Below are positions 26,573 to 37,330 of a stretch of 64,000 nucleotides of DNA, one piece after another. Position 1 is the first letter of the stretch. Each line of letters opens with the position of its first letter. Position numbers and translations under genes: made by a program. The stretch comes from Tepidiphilus olei (GTDB lineage Bacteria; Pseudomonadota; Gammaproteobacteria; Burkholderiales; Rhodocyclaceae). Location of the stretch: contig NZ_SBHO01000010.1 of assembly GCF_006980705.1 (NCBI RefSeq), positions 1 through 64,000 on the forward strand, read 5' to 3'. The notes below the pieces were generated by a model. It searched no databases, was not told the DNA's origin, and saw only the letters and a program-made list of their open reading frames with translations.

Positions 26573-28045
26573 GTGTTGCTCGACCACGCCACCCTCTCCA
26601 CCCTGCGCGACCACCACCCCGCCTGGCGGCTGCTGGCCTCGCCGCACGCGCTGCTGGTGGCAAGCTTCCTGCACCGGGTGTTCGTGGCGCCCAACGTGCG
26701 GGTGATGAGCGAGGCCGATTTGGCCGAGGCGCTGGAAGACGAGCTGTTCACCCTGCGCGAGCAGCTGGGACCGGAGGCGTACCCCAAGGGCGCGCAGGAC
26801 TACTTGAACGACTGGGCCGCGCCGGACAAGGGCTGGCTGCGCAAGTTCTACAAGCCGGGCACGGACGAGGCGCAGTTCGACCTGACGCCGGCCACCGAGA
26901 AGGCCATCGCCTGGCTGCTGTCGCTCACCGAGCGGCCCTTCGTCGGCACCGAGTCGCGCTTGCTGACGCTGTTCGCGCTGCTGGAGCAGATCAGCGCCGG
27001 CACCGAGGCCGACCCGATCAAGCGCATCGAGGATTTGCGCAAAAAACGCGACGCGCTCGACGCCGAGATTGCCCGCGTGCTGGCCGGCGAGGTGCCGCTG
27101 CTGGAGGACACGGCGGTCAAGGACCGCTTTTTGCAGTTCCAGCAGCTGGCGCGCGAGCTGCTGGCCGACTTCCGCGAGGTGGAACACAACTTCCGCCGGC
27201 TCGACCGCAAAGTGCGCGAGAAGATCGCGCTGTGGGAAGGCAGCAAGGGCGCGCTGCTCGACGAGATCATGGGCGAGCGCGACGCCATCGGCGACTCCGA
27301 CCAGGGGCGCAGCTTCCGCGCTTTCTGGGACTTCCTCATGTCCAGCCGGCGTCAGGAGGAGCTCTCCGAGCGGCTGGATCAGGTGCTGGCACTGCCTGCC
27401 GTGGTTCAGCTTTCGCCCGAGCCGCGCATCCGCCGCGTGCATCACGACTGGCTGGAAGCCGGCGAACACACGCAGCGCACCGTCGCTCAACTGTCGCAGC
27501 AACTTCGCCGCTTTCTGGACGACCGGGCCTTTCTGGAAAACCGCCGCATCCTGGACCTGCTACACGGCATCGAGAGCAAGGCGCTGGCTCTGCGCGAGGC
27601 TCTGCCCAGCGGCACGGTGATGCACATCGACGCGATGGGCGCGGACATCGACCTGCCGCTGGAACGCCCCTTGTTCACGCCGAGCGTGAAGCCACGCCTG
27701 GCCGATCTGGCCCTCGTGGCCGGCGAGGAGGAGGTCGACACCGCGCGCTTGTTCGACCAGATCGTGGTGGATAAGGCGCGCCTGCGCTCGGCCGTTCAAC
27801 GCGCACTGCGCCGCCAGCCGCAGATCACGCTGCGCGAACTGCTGGAGGATGAGCCTTTACACCAGGGCCTCGTCGAACTGGTGGCTTATCTGGAACTCGC
27901 CCACGCCGAAGATAGCGCGCTTGCGGATTTTCGCGCCCTCGTCGATGACGCCGTAATCGAGCCGGTGCGCTGGCAGGCCCGCGATGCAGCGGGCAATGCC
28001 GTGACGCGCGAGGCGCGATTGCCGCGCGTGATCTTCACGCGCTGA
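26573..28045 (+). CDS. jetA: Wadjet JetA (DUF3375, kleisin-like subunit)
   Basis: JetA is the MukF/kleisin-like subunit that bridges the JetC ATPase heads in the Wadjet plasmid-defence complex. This copy has 490 residues, the usual size, and begins TLRDHHPAWRLLASPHA, the typical DUF3375 opening with a winged-helix region. A helical middle (KRIEDLRKKRDALDAEIARVL, FREVEHNFRRLDRKV) and a C-terminal winged helix follow. The start is GTG at 26573 with TTG next to it. The ribosome site AGGGATG is fair. jetB follows after 29 bases. Confidence 0.9.
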   Translation: MLLDHATLSTLRDHHPAWRLLASPHALLVASFLHRVFVAPNVRVMSEADLAEALEDELFTLREQLGPEAYPKGAQDYLNDWAAPDKGWLRKFYKPGTDEAQFDLTPATEKAIAWLLSLTERPFVGTESRLLTLFALLEQISAGTEADPIKRIEDLRKKRDALDAEIARVLAGEVPLLEDTAVKDRFLQFQQLARELLADFREVEHNFRRLDRKVREKIALWEGSKGALLDEIMGERDAIGDSDQGRSFRAFWDFLMSSRRQEELSERLDQVLALPAVVQLSPEPRIRRVHHDWLEAGEHTQRTVAQLSQQLRRFLDDRAFLENRRILDLLHGIESKALALREALPSGTVMHIDAMGADIDLPLERPLFTPSVKPRLADLALVAGEEEVDTARLFDQIVVDKARLRSAVQRALRRQPQITLRELLEDEPLHQGLVELVAYLELAHAEDSALADFRALVDDAVIEPVRWQARDAAGNAVTREARLPRVIFTR

Positions 28046-28074
28046 CGGCGCCAAACGGCCTGGAGGAAAAGCAC

Positions 28075-28752
28075 ATGAACGAGGCGCTGTACGAGGACGA
28101 TCCGATGGAGACCCCGCCCAGCGCGCTGCCGGCCGTGCCCGAGCTGTCGCAGCTGATGGTGCACCTGCTCAAGGGCGTGCTCTACCGGGACGATGACGAG
28201 CGCTTGTGGGAGAGCCTCTTGCGCCTGCAGGCGCGCGTCAGGGAGCAGGCCGCCGTGCTGCTGCTCGATTTGGTGCTGGACGAGGCCGAGGGCCACGCCT
28301 TCCTCAAGAGCCGCCCCGACCCGGACGAGTCCGAAGGTGCGCCCCGCCTGCCGCGGCTCGTCGCGCGCCGACCGCTGTCTTATCCGCTGAGCCTGATGCT
28401 GGCGCTGCTCAGGAAGCGCATGGCCGAGTTCGACGCCGGCGGCGGCGACACGCGGCTGGTGCTCTCGCGCGACGAGATTGCCGAGCTGATGCGCGTGTTC
28501 CTGCCCGATGGCACGAACGAGGCGCGGCTGATCGACCAGGTGGACGCGACGATCGCCAAGGTAGTCGATCTGGGGTTTCTGCGCCGGCTCAAGCCCGCTG
28601 CCGGCAGCGCTCAGGACCGAGGGCATTACGAGGTGCGGCGCATCCTGAAGGCCTTCGTGGACGCACAGTGGCTGGCCGAGTTCGATGCGCGGCTGGAAGT
28701 CTACCGGACGGCGCTGTCGGGCAACGCGGGCAAGGAGGGAGGCGATGCCTGA
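28075..28752 (+). CDS. jetB: Wadjet JetB (DUF4194, MukE-like subunit)
   Basis: JetB is the small KITE/MukE-like winged-helix subunit of Wadjet. The 225-residue protein has the DUF4194 features [47 protein letters not shown] and [17 protein letters not shown]. The stop overlaps the start of jetC by 8 bases. A GGAGGAAAAGCAC ribosome site precedes the ATG. Confidence 0.88.
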   Translation: MNEALYEDDPMETPPSALPAVPELSQLMVHLLKGVLYRDDDERLWESLLRLQARVREQAAVLLLDLVLDEAEGHAFLKSRPDPDESEGAPRLPRLVARRPLSYPLSLMLALLRKRMAEFDAGGGDTRLVLSRDEIAELMRVFLPDGTNEARLIDQVDATIAKVVDLGFLRRLKPAAGSAQDRGHYEVRRILKAFVDAQWLAEFDARLEVYRTALSGNAGKEGGDA

Positions 28753-31700
28753 ATCACCGCTGGATTCGGCGACGTTGAGCTTGGACTTCGTGGCCGACGA
28801 CAGCCGGGTAGGCTTTCGGCTGCACCGGCTGGAGGTGCTGAACTGGGGCACCTTCGACAAGCGGATCTCGCGCTACCCGCTCGACGGGCGCAACGGTCTG
28901 CTCACGGGCGACATCGGTTCGGGCAAGTCCACGCTGGTCGATGCCATCACCACCTTGCTGGTGCCGGCGCATCGCGTGGCCTACAACAAGGCGGCCGGCG
29001 CGGATGCCCGCGAGCGCTCCTTGCGCTCCTACGTGCTGGGCCACTACAAGAGCGAACGCAACGAGCTCACGGGCAGCAGCAAGCCCGTGGCGCTGCGCGA
29101 TGCGTCGAGCTACTCGGTCATCCTCGGCGTCTTTCGCAACGAGGGCTTTGATCAGGCGGTGACGCTGGCCCAGGTCTTCTGGCTGAAAGACCCGCAAGGC
29201 CAGCCCGCGCGCCTGTTCGTGGCCGCCGAGCGGGAACTCGCCATCGCCGACGACTTCAGCGGCTTCGGAGCCGACATCACTGCGCTACGCAAGAAGCTGC
29301 GGGCGCAAGGCTGCGAGCTGTTCGAGAGCTTTCCGCCCTACGGCGCCTGGTTCCGCCGGCGCTTCGGCATCGAGCACGAGCAAGCCCTGGAGCTTTTCCA
29401 CCAGACCGTCTCGATGAAGTCGGTGGGCAATCTCACCGATTTCGTGCGCAACCACATGCTGGAACCGTTCGATTCGGGGCAACGCATCGAAGCGCTGATC
29501 CGCCACTTCGACGACCTGGACCGTGCGCACCAGGCGGTGCTCAAGGCCAAGCGGCAGGTCGATCTGCTCACGCCGCTGGTCGAGGACGGCAAGCGCCACC
29601 AGGCGTTGATGGCCGAGATCCAGGACTGGCGGGAAGCGCGCGACCAGCTTCGGCCGTACTTCGCGCGGCTCAAGGGCGAGCTGCTCAACCGCCGGCTCGG
29701 CCTGCTGGCGGAAGAGGCCGCCCGGCTCGACGCGCAGATCGAGCGCTTGGATGCCCAGCGTGAGACCGAGCGCCTCGAAGTCGGCCGCCTGGAGCGGGCG
29801 CTACGCGACAACGGCGGCGACCGCCTGGAGGAGCTGGCGGCCGAGATCCGCCGTCTGGAACAGGAAAAGGCGCAACGTCAGCAGAAGTCGGATCGCTTCC
29901 AGGCGCTGCTGGCCCGCATCGACGAGGCGGCGCCGGCCGATGAAGCCGGCTTTCTCGCCCAGCAGCAAAGCATCGCCCAGCGTGCCGAAGGCTTGCGCGA
30001 GCGCATTGCCGACCTGGACAACCGCGAGCGCGAGGAGGACTTTGCCTTCCGCAAGGGCCGCGAAGAGCACGCCGCCCTGTCCGACGAGATCGAGAGTCTT
30101 TCTCGGCGCAAGAGCAACATCGACGCTGCCCAGATCCGCATCCGCGAGGCGCTGTGCGCGGCGCTCTCGATCGACGAGGACGAACTGCCGTTCGCGGGCG
30201 AGCTCATCCAGGTGCGTGAGGACGAGCGCGATTGGGAAGGCGCCGCCGAGCGGCTGCTACGCGGCTTCGGTCTGTCGCTGCTGGTGCCGGATGCGCACTA
30301 CGAAGCCGTGGCCGACTGGGTGGACCGCCAGCACCTGGGCGGGAGGCTGGTGTACTTCCATGTGCGACCACGGGAGGCAACGCAGAGCGCGGCGCTGCAT
30401 CCGCAGTCGCTGGTGAGAAAGCTCCAAATCAAGCCGGATTCGCCGCACTACGAGTGGTTGGAGCAGAAGCTTCGGAGCCGCTTCGATGTGGCTTGCTGCG
30501 ACACCGGCGCGCAGTTTCGCCGCGAGACGCGCGCCATCACCCGCGCAGGACAGATCAAGGACCCGAGCGGACGACACGAGAAGGACGACCGCAGCCGCAT
30601 CGACGATCGCAGCCACTACGTGCTCGGCTGGAGCAATGCCGACAAACTGCGGGCGCTGCGGGATCGGCGGGAACGTCTGGAGGCGAGACTCGCCCTGCTC
30701 GGGCAACGCATCGGCGAGATCCAGCAGGCGCGCAACGAACTGCGGGGCCGGCTGGATGCACTCGCCAAACTGGAAGAATTCACGCGCTTTGCCGACATCG
30801 ACTGGATGAGCCCGGCGCGGAGAATCGCCGAGCTCACCGAGGAACGGGCACGGCTGGAGTCCGCTTCCGACGCGCTGCAGGAGCTGGGTCGCCGGCTCGA
30901 AGCGGCGCAAGCGCGGCTCGCGGAAGTGGAGCGCCAGCGCGACGCGGTGCGCGACAAACGCTCGGCGGTGGCGACCAAGCGAGAAGCGGCGCAAACGCTA
31001 CTCGAAGAGGCCCGCGCGGTGTGGGCCGCTGCGCCGCTCACCGACGCGCAGATCGTGCGTCTGGATGCCTGGCGTGCACAGGCGCTGGGCGAGCATCAAC
31101 TCACGGTCGAATCCTGCGACAACCGCGAGCAGGAGCTGCGCCAGTGGCTCCAGCAGCGCATCGACGCGGAGGACAGGCGCCTCGCGCGGCTCACCGAGCG
31201 CATCGTCAACGCCATGCGCGGCTTCAAGGAAGAATTCAAGGCCGAGACCGTCGAGATGGACGTTGCGCTCGCGGCATTGCCGGAGTACGAGCGCCTGCTC
31301 GCCGGCTTGAAGAGCGACGACCTGCCGCGCTTCGAGGCCCGCTTCAAGGAACTGCTCAACGTCAACACCATCAACGAGATCGCCAACTTCAACGCCCAGC
31401 TCGCCCGTGAGCGGGAGACGATCAAGGAGCGCGTCGACTTCATCAACCAGTCGCTCGCTGCCATCGACTACAACCCCGGCCGCTACATCAAACTGGTGGC
31501 GCAGCCGAGCCCCGATGCCGAGATCCGCGATTTCCAGCAGGACTTACGTGCGTGCACCGAGGGCGCGCTAACGGGCTCGGCCGACGAACAGTATTCGGAA
31601 GCCAAGTTCCTGCAGGTCAAGGCCATCATCGACCGCTTCCGGGGCCGCGAAGGACTGGCGGACGCCGACCGGCGCTGGACCGCCAAGGTCACCGACGTGC

Positions 31701-32152
31701 GCAACTGGTTCCTGTTTTCCGCCAGCGAGCGCTGGCGCGCCGACGGCGCCGAGCACGAGCACTACTCGGATTCGGGCGGCAAATCGGGCGGCCAGAAGGA
31801 GAAACTCGCCTACACCGTGCTGGCGGCGAGCCTGGCCTACCAGTTCGGGCTGGAGTGGGGCGCGGTGCGTTCGCGCTCGTTTCGCTTCGTCGTGATCGAC
31901 GAAGCGTTCGGGCGCGGCTCGGACGAGTCGGCGCAGTACGGGTTGCGCCTCTTCCAGCAGCTCAACCTGCAACTGCTCATCGTCACGCCGCTGCAGAAAA
32001 TCCACATCATCGAGCCCTTCGTTGCCAGCGTCGGTTTCGTGCACAACGAAGGCGGGCGCGACTCGCGGCTGCGTTGCCTGTCGATCGAGGAATACCGGGC
32101 GCAGAAGGCCGATAAAGGCAGCGCGGAAAGAAGTGAAAAGCCCGGGTCATGA
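28745..32152 (+). CDS. jetC: Wadjet JetC (SMC/MukB-like ATPase)
   Basis: JetC is the SMC-type motor that extrudes DNA loops so that JetD can cut small circular DNA. The protein has 1135 residues. Walker [10 protein letters not shown] is at about 54-62. Two long coiled-coil arms (about 310-480 and 640-900) surround a hinge region. The C-terminal head has the signature [19 protein letters not shown] and Walker [21 protein letters not shown] place the start at ATG 28745, inside the end of jetB; an earlier in-frame start at 28685 would overlap jetB by 68 bases. All ATPase motifs are intact. Confidence 0.93.
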   Translation: MPESPLDSATLSLDFVADDSRVGFRLHRLEVLNWGTFDKRISRYPLDGRNGLLTGDIGSGKSTLVDAITTLLVPAHRVAYNKAAGADARERSLRSYVLGHYKSERNELTGSSKPVALRDASSYSVILGVFRNEGFDQAVTLAQVFWLKDPQGQPARLFVAAERELAIADDFSGFGADITALRKKLRAQGCELFESFPPYGAWFRRRFGIEHEQALELFHQTVSMKSVGNLTDFVRNHMLEPFDSGQRIEALIRHFDDLDRAHQAVLKAKRQVDLLTPLVEDGKRHQALMAEIQDWREARDQLRPYFARLKGELLNRRLGLLAEEAARLDAQIERLDAQRETERLEVGRLERALRDNGGDRLEELAAEIRRLEQEKAQRQQKSDRFQALLARIDEAAPADEAGFLAQQQSIAQRAEGLRERIADLDNREREEDFAFRKGREEHAALSDEIESLSRRKSNIDAAQIRIREALCAALSIDEDELPFAGELIQVREDERDWEGAAERLLRGFGLSLLVPDAHYEAVADWVDRQHLGGRLVYFHVRPREATQSAALHPQSLVRKLQIKPDSPHYEWLEQKLRSRFDVACCDTGAQFRRETRAITRAGQIKDPSGRHEKDDRSRIDDRSHYVLGWSNADKLRALRDRRERLEARLALLGQRIGEIQQARNELRGRLDALAKLEEFTRFADIDWMSPARRIAELTEERARLESASDALQELGRRLEAAQARLAEVERQRDAVRDKRSAVATKREAAQTLLEEARAVWAAAPLTDAQIVRLDAWRAQALGEHQLTVESCDNREQELRQWLQQRIDAEDRRLARLTERIVNAMRGFKEEFKAETVEMDVALAALPEYERLLAGLKSDDLPRFEARFKELLNVNTINEIANFNAQLARERETIKERVDFINQSLAAIDYNPGRYIKLVAQPSPDAEIRDFQQDLRACTEGALTGSADEQYSEAKFLQVKAIIDRFRGREGLADADRRWTAKVTDVRNWFLFSASERWRADGAEHEHYSDSGGKSGGQKEKLAYTVLAASLAYQFGLEWGAVRSRSFRFVVIDEAFGRGSDESAQYGLRLFQQLNLQLLIVTPLQKIHIIEPFVASVGFVHNEGGRDSRLRCLSIEEYRAQKADKGSAERSEKPGS

Positions 32153-32212
32153 CGTAAAAGGGCGGCAATGCGTATCCCTCACAACTGAATCAAGCCCACA
32201 CGGAGGCGGCCC

Positions 32213-34012
32213 ATGAAGAAAACCCAGAAATACGCTGTCAACCAGTACCTGATCGAAAGCCTGCTCGCCAAGGTGCGCGAGGGCGAGATCGCCATCCCGG
32301 AAATCCAGCGGCCTTTCGTCTGGGATGCCTCCCAAGTGCGTGATCTCATGGATTCGCTCTATCAGGGCTTTCCGGTGGGTTATCTGATCGCCTGGCGCAA
32401 TCCGGACGTGAAACTCAAAGATGGCAGCACGGCTGCGGGCAAGATGATCCTAATCGACGGTCAGCAGCGCGTCACGGCGCTGACGGCCGCAATACTCGGG
32501 CAGACGGTCATCAACAAAGATTATCGGAAGGTACGCATCTCGATTGCCTTCCACCCCATCGAGGAGCGCTTTGAGGTGAGCAACGCCGCCATCGCCAAAA
32601 ACACGGCGTGGATCGCTGACATTGCGCCCATGGTATGCGGCGAGATCAAGTTGACCAAAGCGGTTCGCAGTTATCTCGATGCCAATCCGCAGGCCGACGA
32701 GGATAAGGTGGAGGAGGCGCTCGCCAACCTCACCGACATTGCCAAGAAGCAGATCGGCCTCATCGAGTTATCCCACGACTTGGACATCGAGACCGTTACG
32801 GAAATCTTCATCCGCATCAATTCCAAAGGCACGGTGCTGTCCCAAGCGGACTTCGCCATGTCCAAAATCGCCGCCGACACGCGCTATGGCGGCCAGATGC
32901 TCAGAAAGTGCATCGACTACTTCTGTCATTTAGCGGTAGCGCCCGATTTTTACGACCACATCAAGAAAAACGATGCCGAATTCGCGGCGTCACCTTACTT
33001 TCAGAAAATGGCTTGGCTACGCCACGAGAACGACGACCTTTACGATCCCAATTACAACGATCTGCTAAGGGTGGCATTCACCAGTCAGTTTGGGCGCGGC
33101 AAGCTGGCCGATCTGGTCAGCCTGCTCTCGGGCCGAAATTTCGAAACCAAAAACTACGAAGATGCCATCGCCGAAGCGTCTTTCGCCAAGCTGAACGAGG
33201 GGGTGCTCAACTTCATCAATGAGTCCCACTTCAAGCGCTTCGTGATGATCATCAAGTCGGCGGGCTTCATCACCCGTGCGATGATTCGCACCCGAAGCGC
33301 CCTGAACTTTGCCTACATCGTTTACCTGCGGTTGCGCGCGCAGGGCGTCCATGACGGAAGGATCGAATCCTTCGTGCGACGCTGGTTCGTCATGTCGATA
33401 CTGACAAACCGCTACACTGCTTCTTCCGAGACACAGTTCGACCAAGACATTCGTCGGATCGCGGAGGGCGATTTCGGTGACATCCTAGCCAAGGTGGAAC
33501 AAGCCGACCTGTCGCCGACATTTTGGGATGTGGGCCTGGTGCAGCAGCTGGAAACCTCCGGCACCAACAGCCCCTATTTCTGGGTGTTCATTGCGGCGCA
33601 GGTGCGTGCGAACGACACCGGCTTATTATCGAAGGACATCACGGTACGCGAGCTGGTCAGCCACAGGGGCGACATCCATCACATCTTCCCGCGCGATTTA
33701 CTGAAAAAAGCCGGGCTAGGGCCAAGCCAGTACAATCAGATCGCCAACTTCGCTTATACCCAGCAAGAGATCAACATCAAAATCGGCAGCAAGTCGCCGC
33801 GCGACTATTTCGCTGAAATACTGCAGCAGTGTCGGGGCGGCGCACTCAAATACGGCGCGATCAACGACGAGGCCACGCTCAAAGCCAATCTTGCGACCAA
33901 TTGCGTGCCGGAATCCATCGTGGACATGGATGTCGCCCAGTATGAGGAATTTCTCAAGCAGCGCCGAAAGTTGATGGCAGCGAAAATCAGGGCTTACTAC
34001 GAAAACCTTTGA
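32213..34012 (+). CDS. DUF262 / HNH-type (GmrSD-like) protein embedded in the Wadjet operon
   Basis: A 599-residue protein not normally part of JetABCD. The N-terminal DUF262 (GmrS/ParB-like) domain has [23 protein letters not shown] and the nucleotide-binding [33 protein letters not shown] follows. The C-terminus carries an HNH-like (DUF1524/GmrD) core: [11 protein letters not shown], then [15 protein letters not shown] and [10 protein letters not shown]. Known relatives are NTP-dependent modified-DNA restriction enzymes (GmrSD, BrxU, SspE types). It lies 60 bases after jetC and 46 before jetD, in the same direction, with its own GGAGG site. It could be a partner or a passenger. Confidence 0.82.
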   Translation: MKKTQKYAVNQYLIESLLAKVREGEIAIPEIQRPFVWDASQVRDLMDSLYQGFPVGYLIAWRNPDVKLKDGSTAAGKMILIDGQQRVTALTAAILGQTVINKDYRKVRISIAFHPIEERFEVSNAAIAKNTAWIADIAPMVCGEIKLTKAVRSYLDANPQADEDKVEEALANLTDIAKKQIGLIELSHDLDIETVTEIFIRINSKGTVLSQADFAMSKIAADTRYGGQMLRKCIDYFCHLAVAPDFYDHIKKNDAEFAASPYFQKMAWLRHENDDLYDPNYNDLLRVAFTSQFGRGKLADLVSLLSGRNFETKNYEDAIAEASFAKLNEGVLNFINESHFKRFVMIIKSAGFITRAMIRTRSALNFAYIVYLRLRAQGVHDGRIESFVRRWFVMSILTNRYTASSETQFDQDIRRIAEGDFGDILAKVEQADLSPTFWDVGLVQQLETSGTNSPYFWVFIAAQVRANDTGLLSKDITVRELVSHRGDIHHIFPRDLLKKAGLGPSQYNQIANFAYTQQEINIKIGSKSPRDYFAEILQQCRGGALKYGAINDEATLKANLATNCVPESIVDMDVAQYEEFLKQRRKLMAAKIRAYYENL

Positions 34013-34058
34013 ATCTGATGGAATTGGCGAAGATTTGGGTCGAAACCTGCGATATCCC

Positions 34059-35282
34059 ATGAGCTGGACCACGCCGGCAGATCTCCGCGCCCAGGTGCAA
34101 CGCTTGTGGGACCGTGGCGAATTACTGCGTGCGACGGTCACGGACGCCATGGCGTGGCCCTTGCGCCTGAGTTTGAAGGCGCCTTCGGCTGCTGACTTGT
34201 CCGATCACTTCGAGGCGGTGCGTGACTGGGTGTGTGCGCTTGGCGAGACCCCGCAGGTTCGGATCGAGTGGCGGGAATGGAACCACCGCGTGCAAGGCGT
34301 GCAGCGTCTTCCTGCCGCGGTCTGGCTCGACACGCTGCAGGCGGCCTTGGCCTTCATCGGCAAGGTTCGTCAGGCGCAACGCTTCGCGGCTTTGTGGCAG
34401 CAGACGGCCGTCATGCAGCCAGCGCTGCTGGCGTGGCTATCCCGGCGGCCGCTTCAAGCGCTCGACTTGGCCGACCGTTGGGAACGCCTTCTGGCGGTGG
34501 TGGCCTGGCTGCAGGCCCATCCGCGCCCGGGCGTGTACCTGCGCCAAGTGGATGTGCCCGGCGTCGACAGCAAGTTCATCGAGACCCACCGCGGCGTGCT
34601 CACCGAGCTGCTGGACTTGTCCCTTCCTCCCGAGGCCATCGAGACCAGCGCGACGGGCGTTGCGCAGTTCCCGCGTCGGTTTGGTTTTCTGGACAAGCCC
34701 GTGCGCATCCGGTTTCGTCTGCTCGATCCGGCGCTACCCGGTCTGCCGGGCTGCCAAGCCTTGCCCGGGGTACTGGCTGACATTACGCTGGATGCAGCCA
34801 GCTTCGCGGCGATGACCTTACCCATCGAGCGCGTCTTCATCACCGAGAACGAGATCAACTTTCTCGCTTTCCCCGCCGTGGCGGGATCCATCGTCGTCTT
34901 CGGCGCGGGTTACGGCTGGGAGGCGCTGGCGCGCGCCGCGTGGCTGCATCGCTGCCAGCTGCTCTACTGGGGCGACATCGACACCCACGGCTTCGCCATC
35001 CTCGACCAATTACGCGGCCACTTTCCCCGCGCGGAATCCTTCCTCATGGACCGGGAGACTTTGCTTGCGCATCGCCCGCACTGGGGCGAGGAACCCGAGC
35101 CCGTGCGCCACGATTTGTCACGTCTCACTACCAAAGAGGCAGCCGTCTATGACGATCTCAGATTCGATCGGCTCCAGCCCCGGCTGCGTCTGGAGCAGGA
35201 GCGGATCGGATATGGCAAGGTTTGCGATCGACTTGCGCGTCTTTCCTCGGGAGCCCTCGCATCCCCACCGGATTGCTCATGA
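34059..35282 (+). CDS. jetD: Wadjet JetD (topoisomerase VI/Spo11-like nuclease)
   Basis: JetD cleaves the DNA captured by JetABC. The 407-residue protein has an N-terminal DUF3322 arm and a C-terminal DUF2220 Toprim domain. Metal ligands are visible as Glu in FITENEINFLAFP and Asp-x-Asp in LLYWGDIDTHGFAILDQLRGHF; VFGAGYGWEAL lies between them. I use ATG 34059 (MSWTTPADLRAQVQ); a TTG 8 codons earlier is possible. The gene is intact and ends the operon. The 208 bases behind it hold no gene or clear terminator. Confidence 0.9.
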   Translation: MSWTTPADLRAQVQRLWDRGELLRATVTDAMAWPLRLSLKAPSAADLSDHFEAVRDWVCALGETPQVRIEWREWNHRVQGVQRLPAAVWLDTLQAALAFIGKVRQAQRFAALWQQTAVMQPALLAWLSRRPLQALDLADRWERLLAVVAWLQAHPRPGVYLRQVDVPGVDSKFIETHRGVLTELLDLSLPPEAIETSATGVAQFPRRFGFLDKPVRIRFRLLDPALPGLPGCQALPGVLADITLDAASFAAMTLPIERVFITENEINFLAFPAVAGSIVVFGAGYGWEALARAAWLHRCQLLYWGDIDTHGFAILDQLRGHFPRAESFLMDRETLLAHRPHWGEEPEPVRHDLSRLTTKEAAVYDDLRFDRLQPRLRLEQERIGYGKVCDRLARLSSGALASPPDCS

Positions 35283-35490
35283 GCTCGAGATGTCAGTCGG
35301 AACAAGGTCAGCCGCCCAGCACCAACAAAGACAGGACTCGCCCCTAGCAAACAGGCTCATCTCCGGCCGCGATCCCATAAAAAGCACGGCAGGCTCCATC
35401 GTCGTATTGCCCGCCGCCCAGGGAAATCGTATCGCAAATCTGTTCAAAACTATCTTTTTAGCATGAACAAAGGGAATAAGTCAGCGTTTC

Positions 35491-37125
35491 CTATGCCTCC
35501 TTAGCGTTGACTCGTTCCTTCGCCCATTCACGCAATTTGAATTTTTGTATTTTACCGCTCGGCGTGGTTGGCATATTTTCTACGATTTCTAGACGCTCGG
35601 GGATGTACTGCCGAGCCGTCTGCTTACTTTCGAACCAACGCACCATTTCGGCGAAATCGAAGCTAGTGCCAGGCTTGAGAATGACGAACGCACAAGCGCG
35701 TTCTCCCAGTCGCTCGTCGGGGTAACCCACTACCGCGCAGGCGGCAATGGCAGGGTGGGCATAAAGAATATTTTCGATCTCCATCACGGGTAGATTTTCC
35801 CCGCCTCTGATGATGATATCTTTACTACGTCCATTGATGCGAATATAGCCTTCATCATCGGCAAAAGCCAAATCCCCCGTGTCGAACCAACCTTCAGCGT
35901 CGACGTTGTTCAGGTGCGGCCGCTTCAGATAACCGCCGAAGAGCACCGAACCTCGAATTAAAAGTCGCCCGGTCTGGCCAGTGGGCAAAGGCGTCCCTTG
36001 CCCGTCTACGATTTTCACTTCCACGCCGCGAATGGGTCGGCCATCCGAGATCGCCGATTTTTCCAGGGCACGCTCTGGTTCGGTCAAGGTGGCTGCGCCG
36101 CACTCGGTCATACCCCAGGCTGAACACAAAGTCATTCCCAGGAGCCGGTGCGCGCGCTCGATGAGCACAGAGGGAATGGGCGCACCCGCGCTGACGAAAC
36201 AACGCAAGGTCTCGGGAGGCGCCGCCCCTTGCTCCACTGCGTGGCACATGTCACTGACGAACACTGCCGCGGCCATGCTAAACGTGATTCGTTCGCGCCG
36301 GATGATTTCGAGCGCACGCTTTGGGTCCCACACGTCGAGCAACACCGTGGTTGCATTGAGCTCGATGGGCATCATTGCCAGATAGAAAAAACCCGTCGCA
36401 TGGGCAAAGGGTGAAGCCCCAAGAATGATGTCTTCTTTGCCCAGATGCATCATCTCCACATAGGGATCGATGCCGGCATAGACCGTATTGTAGGTATGCA
36501 TCACCCCTTTGGGCTCGCCCGTGGTACCAGAGGTGTAGAGCAGCAGCATGACCTCGTCGGGTTCGATACCACGATGGCTCAGCGGCTGCGTATCCACACC
36601 CAACAAAGCTTGCTCGAACGCGTCTTCCCCTTCCCCGCCGATGACGACGACGCGCTGCAATGTGGGGAGCCGAGAAAGAAGATCTCGTGCCATGACTTCG
36701 TGATCGAAGTTACGAAAAGACTTTGGCACCACGAACACCTTGGATTCGGCCAAACCGAGCATGAATTCCAATTCGCGTTCACGGAAGATTGGCATGACGG
36801 GATTGGCGCAGGCTCCGATGCGGCCGCAGGCTAGCCATAGGGCAATGAATTCCCACCAGTTGGGCAACTGAAAGCTGACGACGTCCCCCGGCCCTACGCC
36901 ACTCGTGACTAAGCCCCGGGCAATGCGATCAACCCGATCGTCCAGCTCACGGTAGGTGAGACGCAGAGGCTCGTCGCGCCCTTGTCGATAATCGACCACC
37001 GCGATTTTGTCGGGACATTCCCGTAAAGCCCGCTGCAGGGCCGGTTCGATGGTTCTGTCACGCCACAGGCCAGCGGCCTTCATCACCGCTTTGCGTTGTT
37101 CTACCAAGATGGGCGCAAAGTCCAT
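35491..37125 (-). CDS. aliA: Cyclohexanecarboxylate-CoA ligase-type acyl-CoA synthetase
   Basis: A 544-residue AMP-forming CoA ligase. LLYTSGTTGEPKGVMHTY is the ATP/AMP P-loop, SAWGMTECG the acyl-site motif, and GWFDTGDLAFADDEGYIRINGRS the hinge. The catalytic lysine is in PSGKIQKFKLRE. On its own it could activate several acids. Its divergence from an AliB-like dehydrogenase and the BadR/BadH-like genes nearby point to cyclohexanecarboxylate or a related alicyclic acid. A strong AAGGAGGAG ribosome site precedes ATG 37125. Confidence 0.75.
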   Translation of the reverse strand: MDFAPILVEQRKAVMKAAGLWRDRTIEPALQRALRECPDKIAVVDYRQGRDEPLRLTYRELDDRVDRIARGLVTSGVGPGDVVSFQLPNWWEFIALWLACGRIGACANPVMPIFRERELEFMLGLAESKVFVVPKSFRNFDHEVMARDLLSRLPTLQRVVVIGGEGEDAFEQALLGVDTQPLSHRGIEPDEVMLLLYTSGTTGEPKGVMHTYNTVYAGIDPYVEMMHLGKEDIILGASPFAHATGFFYLAMMPIELNATTVLLDVWDPKRALEIIRRERITFSMAAAVFVSDMCHAVEQGAAPPETLRCFVSAGAPIPSVLIERAHRLLGMTLCSAWGMTECGAATLTEPERALEKSAISDGRPIRGVEVKIVDGQGTPLPTGQTGRLLIRGSVLFGGYLKRPHLNNVDAEGWFDTGDLAFADDEGYIRINGRSKDIIIRGGENLPVMEIENILYAHPAIAACAVVGYPDERLGERACAFVILKPGTSFDFAEMVRWFESKQTARQYIPERLEIVENMPTTPSGKIQKFKLREWAKERVNAKEA

Positions 37126-37270
37126 TGCAGTCTCCTCCTTCAGTCTTCGCCCTTGAACGGGGCACCTTGTTGTGCGACGATCTCATCGTTTAAATCATCA
37201 TAGCATCAATTCATGTCGGCCATCCGATCACTCCGTGCTCGCCACGGCTTCGATTATAAGCGTAAAGGTA

Positions 37271-37299
37271 TTGACAGAAAATGGGGCGCTCTTTAGACT
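37271..37299 (+). promoter_or_regulatory. Promoter of the acyl-CoA dehydrogenase gene
   Basis: TTGACA (37271-37276), a 17-base spacer and TAGACT (37294-37299) lie 32 bases before the GTG start. The 205-base divergent region also must hold the aliA promoter, where only a TATGAT-type -10 could be seen on the minus strand. MarR-type control is likely here, but no palindrome is clear. Confidence 0.55.
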
Positions 37300-37330
37300 G
37301 AGTCCACACGATAAAGGGGGAGGAGACGCC

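Noticed and set aside
35283-35490. A second ssrA-end repeat marking the right border of the island
   Set aside because: I looked for CACCAACACATTCGC behind jetD and found only a short chance match (CAGCACCAACA).
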